From contig NZ_KI632511.1 of assembly GCF_000504285.1 (NCBI RefSeq), positions 4,585,372 to 4,649,371 of the forward strand: 64,000 nucleotides of DNA, written 5' to 3'. Positions 52,701 to 60,127 of the stretch are shown piece after piece. The notes below the pieces were generated by a model. That model saw only the letters and a program-made list of their open reading frames with translations, was not told where the DNA came from and ran no database searches. The DNA is from Actinospica robiniae DSM 44927 (lineage in GTDB: Bacteria; Actinomycetota; Actinomycetes; Streptomycetales; Catenulisporaceae). The translations under genes were made by a program, and so were the position numbers. The stretch's first letter is position 1. Each line of letters begins with the position of its first letter.

Positions 52701-53068
52701 CCCTGCTCGGCCTGCTCGTCTCGCTGCTCGCCGCGGCGCGAGGCGCCGCCGCCAGAGACGTCGTGCTGGCAGCTCTCGGCACCACCCGTCCGCAGCGCGC
52801 CGTGCTCGCCTGCGTCCTGTACACGGCCGTGGTGACGCCCGCGGTGGTGCTCGGCGGCCTGCTCGGCTTCGCCTTATGCAGACTCCTGATACCAGGGTTC
52901 GTACTGGCGCCGGACGGTACGGCGCCCACCCCGTCCCCGCTGGTGCTGCTGGCCGAGCCGTGGACCGTGCTCGCGGGCGTGCTCATCCTGATCGCGGCGG
53001 TGGCCGCGGCTCTGATCGCCTCGCTCCGGCGGGGCGACCCGCTCGCGCTGGCCCGGAACGGAGGCTGA
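49796..53068 (+). CDS. FtsX/MacB-type ABC permease (large)
   Basis: This 1090-aa membrane protein has an N-terminal helix (FGALAVTALAVAVASGFAAL), a large extracytoplasmic domain (about 35-290), a central membrane cluster (about 295-490), another large extracytoplasmic domain (about 530-960), and a C-terminal helix group (VLVGLALLGLLVSLLAAARG and after). This is the double layout of FtsX-like permeases of the LolCDE/MacB class, which move or extract hydrophobic molecules or regulate cell-wall enzymes. The GTG at 49796 lacks a ribosome site. Leu1027 is TTA (52874-52876). It pairs with the next permease and two ATPases. Confidence 0.85.
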   Translation: MTAAIRALRSRFGALAVTALAVAVASGFAALATDAWTVALPRGIAADIANSPENGVVVNGSADSMSALSRQAGEVRTVVARSGPAGTFGIDQIIESATFDLSQVPPAKQNTVAPPQTYAVSLPAVAGSTALVQGSWPSDPAGGTDPVIPVALPVPALRMAHLSVGQTFTLWNSSTNAPERFHVTGSFRYLDPSTAGGPWNTIGSSGIEYDGPFTLIGPMVATVGAFTGGTLPIVSGVWVIRPALGPGLDVATVRKSLDAMLDTTKASYIVSLSSVWGFSVQTHLPALLAQLPSRITAGRAELLAETLLLATLAAIAIAVSCGNLVGRGEAQSALLRSRGSPRRVLVSGYVADSLILLASSAIGAGIEDLYSGSRWGLTSGPAPAEAWIAAIAVGVAGALAVLARAAVPPRAADIAAATGRQLGAPALVRAGLDGALVVLAALTLWQAEHAGLTAGTTSGGSGAVLAVTLAPAVVTLAGAAVCGRLVTATAKLSERMAERVASLPVRLAAWELARTPLRYLVPALLCVASVAGCAYAAGQDASQIRSAHDQAAFSVGADASLTLVNPVDVGQVGTVTRQPGVLGATPEIFEGTGSSDLMAVDSHTAAQTVALRADLADGHPAEDWSAITPAADPGIPVPGKPDALGLTITLTAPGLGSTSPILDIEDAVGLTYQLPLGTLPADGRVHTLLTATGALGDGGAAYPLRITGLSLGYTLPPVGSITATVDVAALLARAVGSGTTAAFPGAQQLAMKSWTRTVSSTLEPYMGRLDCPVPAGSTIIDTDDARTDGVGPSLPDGAAGVNGSGARVSFSTGEGLDMSVFCESSPVVGTLTLGTGGAGPLPVLATASYLHDNSLKPGSVVSANVAGVPLKLVIKASVTSFPGLPLDSQDALVVDLGALGAALTAQGGRLPAAYVWLMHTAGQNAPASLPAGASVRTAKQVAAGLLADPLARVPQRVITLGAPVLVGLALLGLLVSLLAAARGAAARDVVLAALGTTRPQRAVLACVLYTAVVTPAVVLGGLLGFALCRLLIPGFVLAPDGTAPTPSPLVLLAEPWTVLAGVLILIAAVAAALIASLRRGDPLALARNGG

Positions 53069-53070
53069 CC

Positions 53071-55245
53071 ATGCGTACCAAGCGTCTGCTCGACGCCGCC
53101 CTGCTCGGCTGGCGCCGCCCGGCCACGATCGCGCTCGCCGTCGTCGCCGCCGCCTGCGTGGCCGGTGCCTGCACCACCACGCGCGCGGATATCGCCGCCC
53201 GATCGCACACCCTCAATGCCCTGATGGCGCAGAGCCCGGCGGACCTGGAGACCGTCACCACGAACGTGTCGGACACCGCCTTCGAACAGCTCGTCAGCCC
53301 GGTCACCGCGAATGCCGTCGCCGACACGACATCCAGCGTCTACAACGTGCTCAAGTCCCGATTCGCGCTCGCCCCGCGGGCCCAATCCTGGGGCAGCGTG
53401 GTGGACAACGGCCACCAGCTCGAGCATGCGCCGGCCGCGATCCAGCCGACCGGCTGGAACCCGCCCGTGCTGACGCTCGGCTACTTCGAGAACGACCAGC
53501 AGCACGCCGAACTGGTCTCCGGCCGCTGGCCCGCGAAGGTGACCCAGACCTCGAGCGACATCGACACGGCCGAGATCGCGGTGACGCAGGACACGATGAA
53601 ACTGCTGCACGCCAAGCTCGGCGCGACGCTCGACGACGGCCAGTCCACCTCGTGGGCCGGCAACCTGAAGCTCGAAGTGGTCGGGGTGATCGCGCCCATA
53701 CAACCGCAGAACGCGTACTGGCAGTCCACCGGCGTCATCCAGACACCGATCAAGAACACCCCGGGCCTCGGCGCGCCGCCCAATTGGGACCTCGGCGCTT
53801 TGATCTCGCCTGACGCGCTCTCCTCGGGTCTGCTCTCCAGCTGGAACACCGTGGTCAGCTTCACCGCCCCGCTCGACACCCAGATGACGGCAGACCAAGG
53901 CACCGCACTCCAGCAAGATCTCACGACCGACCTTGCCGCCGCGACGCAGCAGATGAGCGACCAGGACCAAGGCATCGTGGGCTTGCAGTTCGAAAGCCAG
54001 ATCGGCCCGCTCCTGCTCGCTTTCATCGACGCGCAGTCCGCCGGCGAGCTGCAGACGGCGATGCCGGAGGCAGGGCTGGGCGCGATCGCGCTGCTCGCGC
54101 TGCTGCTGCTGTTGCGCTGGACCGTCGTGGTGCGGCTCGCGGCGAACGAGACGTTCCGCGCCCGAGGGGCGAGCCTGTGCTGGCTCGCGATCGAAGCGGC
54201 CGGTGAATCCGCCGCCGTCGTTCTGCCGATCGGCGCCGCCGGCTGGGCGATCGGCGTCCTCCCGGGCCGAACACCGCCACGCGAGCTGGTCGTCATCAGC
54301 GCTCTGCTGATCCTCGCCCTGCCCGTCGCGATCGGCCTGTGGACCTTCTGGCGGCACCGAGCCATCGACAAGCGCCGCGTCCGCCGCGAGAGCCATCAGC
54401 CCCGCACGTCCGGCTACCGCGTGGCCAGACGGACCGTACTGTTCGCGACCGTCGCCGTGGTCTGCGCGCTGAGCCTCCAGCAGTCGCACGCGCACGGCCT
54501 GTCCCCGGCGACGGGGATCGACGCCGTCTCCGCGCTCGCGCCGATCGCGGCGGCGGGCCTGGCCACCCTGGTCGCGGCGGCCCTCGCGCCGCAGGCGATC
54601 AGGATGCTGCTGCGGCCGGTCCGGGCCCGCCGCGGCGTGGTCGGGCTGCTCAGCCTGACCAGGATGGCGCGGGTACCCGGGCCGGCCCTGGTGATCCTGC
54701 TGGTCCTCAGCCTCGCGCTGTGCACCGCGGACCTGTCCGTCGCACTCGAGCGCACCCCCGCCGCCCACGGCGGCGCGGCGGTCGGCTCCAGCGCGGCCGA
54801 CGCCGCCCAAGCCGGGCTGCTGATGCACCAGTCCGTCAAGGTCCTGCTCACGATACTGGCCGGCCTGTCCGTGGGAACGGCCTGCCTGGTGGTCGCGCTG
54901 GTGGCGCTCGGCGACGCGACCGAGCGCCGGGCTTCGGCGGCACGGCTCTCGGTCATGGGCCTGACCGGAACGCAGCAGCGCAGCCTCACCCTGGCCGAGC
55001 TGTCCGCGCCGCTCGCGCTGGCCTGCCTCTGCGCCAGCCTCAGCGCCACCCCGCTGCTGTGGGTGGTGCGCCCGGCCCTGCGCCAAGGTTTCACCGGCGA
55101 CCCGCGGATGACCTGGTTCTGCTTGGCCGTGCCCGTGCTCATCGTCATACCGGCCGCCCTCGCGACCGGCCTGGCCGGCGCGGGCCTGGCCCGGCGCGGC
55201 CCGACCGGCTCACTGCGCGGCGGCGACTACGCGGAAGGGATCTGA
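53071..55245 (+). CDS. FtsX/MacB-type ABC permease (second)
   Basis: The 724-aa membrane protein starts with a helix (TIALAVVAAACVAGACTTT), has an extracytoplasmic domain (about 35-320), then a helix group (LGAIALLALLLLLRWTVVV onwards) and a C-terminal group with LVVALVALGDATERRASAARLSVMG (in part), the cytoplasmic loop typical of FtsX-like domains. The ATG at 53071 has GGAGG 6 nt upstream and is 2 nt after the previous stop. With the first permease it probably forms a heterodimer fed by the ATPases below. Transported substrate unknown. Confidence 0.85.
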   Translation: MRTKRLLDAALLGWRRPATIALAVVAAACVAGACTTTRADIAARSHTLNALMAQSPADLETVTTNVSDTAFEQLVSPVTANAVADTTSSVYNVLKSRFALAPRAQSWGSVVDNGHQLEHAPAAIQPTGWNPPVLTLGYFENDQQHAELVSGRWPAKVTQTSSDIDTAEIAVTQDTMKLLHAKLGATLDDGQSTSWAGNLKLEVVGVIAPIQPQNAYWQSTGVIQTPIKNTPGLGAPPNWDLGALISPDALSSGLLSSWNTVVSFTAPLDTQMTADQGTALQQDLTTDLAAATQQMSDQDQGIVGLQFESQIGPLLLAFIDAQSAGELQTAMPEAGLGAIALLALLLLLRWTVVVRLAANETFRARGASLCWLAIEAAGESAAVVLPIGAAGWAIGVLPGRTPPRELVVISALLILALPVAIGLWTFWRHRAIDKRRVRRESHQPRTSGYRVARRTVLFATVAVVCALSLQQSHAHGLSPATGIDAVSALAPIAAAGLATLVAAALAPQAIRMLLRPVRARRGVVGLLSLTRMARVPGPALVILLVLSLALCTADLSVALERTPAAHGGAAVGSSAADAAQAGLLMHQSVKVLLTILAGLSVGTACLVVALVALGDATERRASAARLSVMGLTGTQQRSLTLAELSAPLALACLCASLSATPLLWVVRPALRQGFTGDPRMTWFCLAVPVLIVIPAALATGLAGAGLARRGPTGSLRGGDYAEGI

Positions 55246-55247
55246 TC

Positions 55248-56180
55248 GTGTCCGATCTGCTCACCCCGGAGGCCGGCCACGCCACGCCGCGTGCCGACCC
55301 GGCCGAAGCCGCCGTCGAGTGCCACTCGCTGGTGCGCATCTACCGCACCGGCAACCTCGAGGTGCAGGCGTTGCAGGGCCTTGAGCTGCGGGTCGAGCGC
55401 GGCGAGCTCGTCGCGGTCGTCGGCGCGTCCGGCAGCGGGAAGTCCACGCTGCTGGGCATCCTCTCCGGCCTCGACGCGCCGTCCGCCGGCTCGGTGCGGG
55501 TGGACGGCCGGGAACTGGCCTCGCTCTCAGCGAAGGAACGGCTGGACTACCGGCGGCGCACCGTCGGATTCATCTGGCAGAGTCCGCCGCGCAACCTCAT
55601 CCCGCACCTGACCGCGGCCGAGAACGTGGCGATGCCGCAGCGCTTCATCGGCATCCGCCCCCGTGCCCGCCGAGCCCGCGCGCTGGAGCTGCTCGATTCG
55701 ATGGGCGCGCTCTACTGCAAGGACCGCGTCCCCGGCCAGCTCTCCGGCGGCGAGCAGCAGCGCGTGGCGATCGCCGTCGCCCTGGCCAACAACCCGGCAC
55801 TGTTGCTCGCCGACGAACCCACCGGCGAACTCGACTCGGACACCGCCCAAGAGGTCTTCACCGCGTTGCGCGAAGCCAACTCCGTGCACGGAGTCACGAC
55901 GGTGATCGTCACGCACGACGAGGCCGTGGCCGGCCAAGTCCGCCGCACCGTGGCGATCCGCGACGGCCGCACCTCGACCGAGACCCTCCGCCCGGGCGCG
56001 GACGCGACGGAGGAGGCGGAAGAGGTCGAGTATGTAGTCGTCGACCGCGCGGGCCGCATGCAGCTGCCCCACGAGCTGGTCGACCAGTACGGAATCAGGG
56101 ATCGAGTCCGGCTGACCAGGGAGACCGGCCACGTCGGCGTGTGGCCGGACAAAGACAAGGCACAGGAGATATCCGAATGA
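55248..56180 (+). CDS. ABC ATPase (LolD/MacB class) with AbrB-like C-terminal extension
   Basis: The 310-aa ATPase has VVGASGSGKST (P-loop), QLSGGEQQRVA (signature), LLLADEPTGELDS (Walker B) and TVIVTHDE (H-loop), all as in the LolD/MacB class. Residues 261-310 form an extra domain, EYVVVDRAGRMQLPHELVDQ and then YGIRDRVRLTRE, which looks like the swapped-hairpin fold of AbrB/SpoVT proteins. Its job could be dimerisation or regulation. The GTG at 55248 follows GGAAGGGA. The stop overlaps the next ATPase start as ATGA. Confidence 0.88.
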   Translation: MSDLLTPEAGHATPRADPAEAAVECHSLVRIYRTGNLEVQALQGLELRVERGELVAVVGASGSGKSTLLGILSGLDAPSAGSVRVDGRELASLSAKERLDYRRRTVGFIWQSPPRNLIPHLTAAENVAMPQRFIGIRPRARRARALELLDSMGALYCKDRVPGQLSGGEQQRVAIAVALANNPALLLADEPTGELDSDTAQEVFTALREANSVHGVTTVIVTHDEAVAGQVRRTVAIRDGRTSTETLRPGADATEEAEEVEYVVVDRAGRMQLPHELVDQYGIRDRVRLTRETGHVGVWPDKDKAQEISE

Positions 56181-56893
56181 GCGAACTACTTGTCGCAACT
56201 TCCGTCACCCGCGACTTCGGCTCCGGCCGCAATCAGGTGCACGCGCTGCGCGGGGTCTCGCTCTCGGCCGCGCCCGGCACCGTCGTGGCCGTGCGCGGGC
56301 GGTCCGGCTCCGGCAAGACCACGCTGCTCAACATCCTCGGCGGCCTGGATCTGCCCACCAGCGGCACGGTCCAGGTGCAGGGCCGCGACCTGGCCGCGCT
56401 CTCGCCGCGTCAGCGGGTCCTGCTGCGCCGCGAGACGATCGGCTTCGTCTTCCAGTCCTTCGGCCTGATCCCGTTCCTGTCCGCGGCCGAGAACGCGAGC
56501 GTGCCGCTGCGGATCTCCAGCGCGGACCCGAAGCAGCGCGACGAGCGGGTGCGCCGGGTGATCGAGCTGGTCGGCCTGGCCGGGCACGCCGAGCACCGGC
56601 CGGCCGAGCTCTCCGGCGGCCAGCAGCAGCGGGTCGCGATCGCGCGCGCGCTGGTGCAGGGCCCGCGCATCCTGATCGCGGACGAGCCGACCGGCCACCT
56701 CGACTCGCGGCACGGTATGACGATCTGGCGGCTGCTGCGCGAGATCGCCGAGACCGAGGGCACCGCGATCGTGGTCAGCACGCACGACCGCCGCGTCGCC
56801 GAGTTCGCCGACCTCGTGCTCGACCTGCGCGACGGGCTGGTCGCCGAGAGCGAGACCGAGGGGAGCAGTGTCCCGGCCGCTCGTACCAGCTGA
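56177..56893 (+). CDS. ABC ATPase (LolD/MacB class)
   Basis: The 238-aa ATPase has VRGRSGSGKTT (P-loop), FQSFGLIPFLSAAEN (Q-loop region), LSGGQQQRVA (signature), ILIADEPTGHLDS (Walker B) and VVSTHDRR (H-loop). It has no extension, unlike its partner. It overlaps the preceding gene by 4 nt and has AGGAG 8 nt before the ATG, so it is part of the same operon. The two ATPases may form a heterodimer under the two permeases. The following ROK gene starts 20 nt after its stop. Confidence 0.9.
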   Translation: MSELLVATSVTRDFGSGRNQVHALRGVSLSAAPGTVVAVRGRSGSGKTTLLNILGGLDLPTSGTVQVQGRDLAALSPRQRVLLRRETIGFVFQSFGLIPFLSAAENASVPLRISSADPKQRDERVRRVIELVGLAGHAEHRPAELSGGQQQRVAIARALVQGPRILIADEPTGHLDSRHGMTIWRLLREIAETEGTAIVVSTHDRRVAEFADLVLDLRDGLVAESETEGSSVPAARTS

Positions 56894-56913
56894 ATCTGGG
56901 TTACATTCCAGTA

Positions 56914-58206
56914 ATGACGAGCACGCGGATCGCCGACTCGGCCCCGGCCCAGCCCTGGAGCAGCCGCACCCTGCGGGTGAACAACGAGCGCGTGCTGCTC
57001 GAGCGGCTGCGGGCCTCCGGCGCCACGTCCCGGGCCGAGCTCGCCCGCGTCACCGGCATCTCGAAGCCGACCGTCTCGGCCGCGCTCGGCAACCTCGAGC
57101 GGGCGGGCCTGGTGCGCGAGACCGGCGAGATGGCCACCGCGTCCGGCCGCGGGCGCTCGGCCGTGCTCTACGAGGTGAACCCGACCGCGGGCTACGTCGT
57201 CGGCATCGACATCGGACGGTCCCGGATCCGGGTCGCGCTGGCCGATCTGGACGGCACGCTGCGCGGAAGGCGCGAGGTGCCGACCGCGATCGAGGAGGCG
57301 CGGCCGGCCGACGCGTCGACCGCGGACTCGATCGTGGCCACCGCATCCGGACTGGCCCGCGAGGTGGTGGCCGAGGCGGGGCTCGAGTGGGACCGAGTCG
57401 TGCACACCGTCGTGGGCACGCCGGGCGTCTTCAACCCCGACACCGACGAGGTCCGCTACGCCGGCAGCCTGCCCGGCTGGGGCCGCGCCGGAGTGGTCGA
57501 GCGGCTGCGGAGCGAGTTGGGCACAAGTCTGGCCGTGCACAACGACGCGAACCTGGCCGCGCTCGGCGAGTACGCCTTCGGCGCGGGCCGCGGCTGCCCA
57601 CTGCTGGTGTTCCTGATGGTGGGCACGGGAGTCGGCGCCGGCATCGTGGTCAACGGCGAGGTCTTCGGCGGAGCGCACGGCGCAGCCGGCGAGGTCGGCT
57701 ACCTGCCGTTCCCGCCGGGGCAGAACCTCGACGGCCCAACTGGCCGTGCGGCCCGCAAGGATTCTGACCCCGCCGAGGCCGAGGCTCCGCACAACGCGTT
57801 CCTGCAGCGGGGCATGCTCGATGCCGCGGCCGGCGGCAGCGCGGTCGTACACCTCGCGGCCACCGCCGGTTCCCGCGAAGCGGGCAGCCCGAAGGCAGTC
57901 TTCGACGCCGCCCGCGCCGGCGACACGGCCGCCCTCACGGCCGTGCGCGCCGAAGCCGCGCGCCTCGCCCACGCGGTCGCCTCGATCGCCGCGATGCTCG
58001 ACCCCGCCCTTGTCATCCTCGGTGGCGGCATAGGCGACAACGCAGACCTGCTGCTCGACCCGCTGTACGACGCCCTCGAGACCCTGACTCCGCTGCGCCC
58101 ACCCGTAGTCGCCGCGGCGCTCGGCGGCGACGCCGTCCTGCTCGGCGCCATCGCGACCGCCCTGACCACCGCCCGTGAGTACGTGTTCGAAGGCCGTCGG
58201 CTCTAG
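56914..58206 (+). CDS. ROK-family transcriptional regulator without the usual zinc-binding motif
   Basis: This 430-aa ROK (repressor, ORF, kinase) protein has an N-terminal winged helix (SRAELARVTGISKPTVSAAL then GRGRSAVLYE) and a sugar-kinase-like domain (VVGIDIGRSRIRVA, VVGTPGVF, HNDANLAALGEY, GTGVGAGIV, HGAAGEVGYLPF). After GYLPF, where most ROK proteins have a CxCGxxGCxE zinc motif, there is PPGQNLDGPTGR and no cysteines. No ribosome site precedes the ATG; TACATT lies 7 nt upstream, as in leaderless mRNAs. It is a candidate regulator for the GH9 cellulase or the amino-sugar cluster. Its stop codon adjoins element B. Confidence 0.85.
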   Translation: MTSTRIADSAPAQPWSSRTLRVNNERVLLERLRASGATSRAELARVTGISKPTVSAALGNLERAGLVRETGEMATASGRGRSAVLYEVNPTAGYVVGIDIGRSRIRVALADLDGTLRGRREVPTAIEEARPADASTADSIVATASGLAREVVAEAGLEWDRVVHTVVGTPGVFNPDTDEVRYAGSLPGWGRAGVVERLRSELGTSLAVHNDANLAALGEYAFGAGRGCPLLVFLMVGTGVGAGIVVNGEVFGGAHGAAGEVGYLPFPPGQNLDGPTGRAARKDSDPAEAEAPHNAFLQRGMLDAAAGGSAVVHLAATAGSREAGSPKAVFDAARAGDTAALTAVRAEAARLAHAVASIAAMLDPALVILGGGIGDNADLLLDPLYDALETLTPLRPPVVAAALGGDAVLLGAIATALTTAREYVFEGRRL

Positions 58207-58491
58207 GTCTCGGCTGAGTGCTCGTGGGCCTCGGTGGCTTGTCGGGTCGGGGTGGTTGTCGGGGTGGGGGCGGCCGCTTCGCGCCGCCCGGTTCTTCTGT
58301 CCACCCGCCCACCCGTTGCGTTGGCGGGGCGGCCTGCGGTTTCAAGATCTCGCCGCCGGCGGGCCCTTCCCTCGGAGAGAGATGCCGGGGTTTGTGGGGT
58401 GCTGTCGTTGGTGGGGCGGGCTGTTGTTCGGGATGGTGGAGTTGCGGGGGTGTGCTCTCTCCTCGGTCGGTCCCCGGAGGCAATCAGGAAC

Positions 58492-58564
58492 CTGCCGGGA
58501 GGTCAAGCGGCGGAGGTTTCCGTTGGTGGTGAATCCTGCAGCGCGCCGCTTGACCTCCCGGCAG
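58492..58564. repeat. Long hairpin B1 of element B
   Basis: CTGCCGGGAGGTCAAGCGGC (58492-58511) pairs perfectly with 58545-58564 around a 33-nt loop, as in hairpin A1, with the same AAC/AAC internal loop below it. Confidence 0.85.
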
Positions 58565-59273
58565 AACCCTGATCGGGCTTCGCCTGCCCGACCGAGGAGA
58601 GAGCCCACCCCCTGAGGGTCCGGTGCGAGCTGCGCTCAGGCCGAGTCCCATCCCGCGGCCCGGTCACGCTCGGTCCGGAAGAATCCTGCATTGCCGTGGT
58701 CCTGCCATCCGGATCCTTGATCCGTGTGAAGGGTCGGTGCTCGGGTCGCGCTTGCTGCTGAATCGTGCATCGCCTTGGTGCGATCGACCTTGATCCCAGG
58801 CCTCGCGGCAGAATCCCGCAGGCCGGCCGCGTTCGATGCGGAAGAATCCTCCATCACCCTGATCCGGCCATCTCGATCCCCGATCCGCGCGAAGAGGTCG
58901 GTGCTCGGGTCCGCAGCCCGGTCGCACCCCGAGGGGAAATCCTGCACCGCTTTCGGCCACACCCCGTCCACCACCCCTCCCATCACAAGTCCTGATCCCC
59001 TTACTCTTCCATGCTAGACGCCACCACCGACAAAAACCGCGAATCAGGCTTTCACCGGATAAGCAGAAATTACTGGAGATTTCCGGGCACTTGCTCGTGC
59101 TCCCCGGCGTTGAAGGAGTAGAGAGGAAGAGCGGCCCAGAACGGCGATGCAGAATCTTTCCGCGCCGAGCACGACCGGGCCACGGGCTCGGACCCGGGCC
59201 CGAGCGCAGCTCGCACCACTCCCCAGGGGGTGGGCTCTCTCCTCGGTCGGGCAGGCGAAGCCCGATCAGGGTT

Positions 59274-59346
59274 CTGCCGGGAGGTCAAGCGGCGCCATGC
59301 ACAATCGACCATCAACGGAAACCACCGCCGCTTGACCTCCCGGCAG
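59274..59346. repeat. Long hairpin B2 of element B
   Basis: The same 20-bp stem (59274-59293 with 59327-59346) and a 33-nt loop. Unlike hairpin A2, the next base pairs are interrupted (GGTTC opposite GTTCC), so the perfect part is 20 bp. Confidence 0.85.
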
Positions 59347-59556
59347 GTTCCTGATTGCCTCCGGGGACCGGCCGAGGAGAGAGCACACACCCGCAACCCC
59401 ACCACCCCGAACCCCAGCCCGCCCCACCAACGACAGCAACCACGCAGCCCCGGCACTCTCTCCGAGGGAAGGGCCCGCCAGCGGCGTTTTTCGTCTTGAA
59501 ACGCAGGCCACCCCACCAGCGCTCAGCCGATCATCAATTCGCGATAAAGCAAGAAG

Positions 59557-59596
59557 AAGGCCCCACCCCCGGAGTGCGGTACGGGAGTGAGGCCTT
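59557..59596 (-). terminator. Terminator of the cellulase gene
   Basis: AAGGCCCCACCCCCG (59557-59571) and CGGGAGTGAGGCCTT (59582-59596) form a 15-position stem with two mismatches and a 10-nt loop. On the minus strand it is followed by CTTCTTCTTGCTTT, so it can end the GH9 transcript. Confidence 0.65.
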
Positions 59597-59620
59597 CGGT
59601 CTCAGTGGGCTGCCTCTCGG

Positions 59621-60127
59621 CTAGCTGGTCCGGATTGCGTTGTCATCCTCGACGAACGTGGTCGTGCCGCCCTTGCTGTCCTTCTCGGTCCCGGTGAACT
59701 TGAGCGTCACCGCCTGCCCGGCGTAGCTCGAGATGTCGTAGCTGTGCTGGGTGTAGCCCGCGGCCGCGTCCAGGTTGGAGAACGTTGCCAGGGTGGTGAG
59801 CACCGTGCCGGAGGAGTTGAGCGGCTGGACGGTGAAGGTGTCCGGCTTGGCGGTCTTGGTGTTCTCCGTGCTGTCGATGTGCAGCCAGAACGACACCGTC
59901 GCGTCGCAACCGGACGGGATCGTCACGGTCTGCGCGAGCGTGCTCTTGCCCTTATTGGTCCCGTTGCCGTTGAAGCGGGCCATCCAGCTGCCGCCGTGCG
60001 GGCTCTGGCCACCTGCTTTGGTGATCGGCAGGCTGCCCGACTGCGAGGTCTCGACCCACGGCGTCACCGAGTTGCCGTTCTCGAAGCCGCGATCGCTGAG
60101 CACCTGCGTCGCGGTGCACGCGCTCAC
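59621..60127 (-). pseudogene. Detached C-terminal module of the GH9 cellulase (frameshifted remnant)
   Basis: Reading from a GTG at 60127 gives 168 residues: VSACTATQVLSDRGFENGNS, a region with SWMARFNGNG, and a jelly-roll-like stretch (ATVSFWLHIDSTEN, TFTVQPLNSSGTV, DISSYAGQAVTLKFTGTEKD). This resembles accessory modules found at the C-terminus of secreted actinobacterial enzymes. It has no signal peptide and starts inside the end of the GH9 gene (GTGA overlap), in the -1 frame. It most likely was, or is, the last domain of that protein. A 1-nt indel, a sequencing error or programmed frameshifting could each explain it. Confidence 0.6.

Larger units (their letters stand above)
58211..59537 (-). 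mobile_element. Element B: inverted second copy of the 1.32-kb non-coding repeat
   Basis: The order of parts on the minus strand matches element A on the plus strand, including the core (about 58690-59150 against 9900-10380) with the shared TTTTT...GGCGTCTAGCATGGAAGAGTA region. The right terminal repeat GCTCAGCCGATCATCAA (59521-59537) is complete. The left end begins at CGGCTGAGTGCTCG (58211) and lacks the first 8 bp of the repeat. It lies between the convergent ROK gene and the GH9 cellulase gene. No transposase is seen. Two inverted copies 48 kb apart could recombine and flip the DNA between them. Confidence 0.7.
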
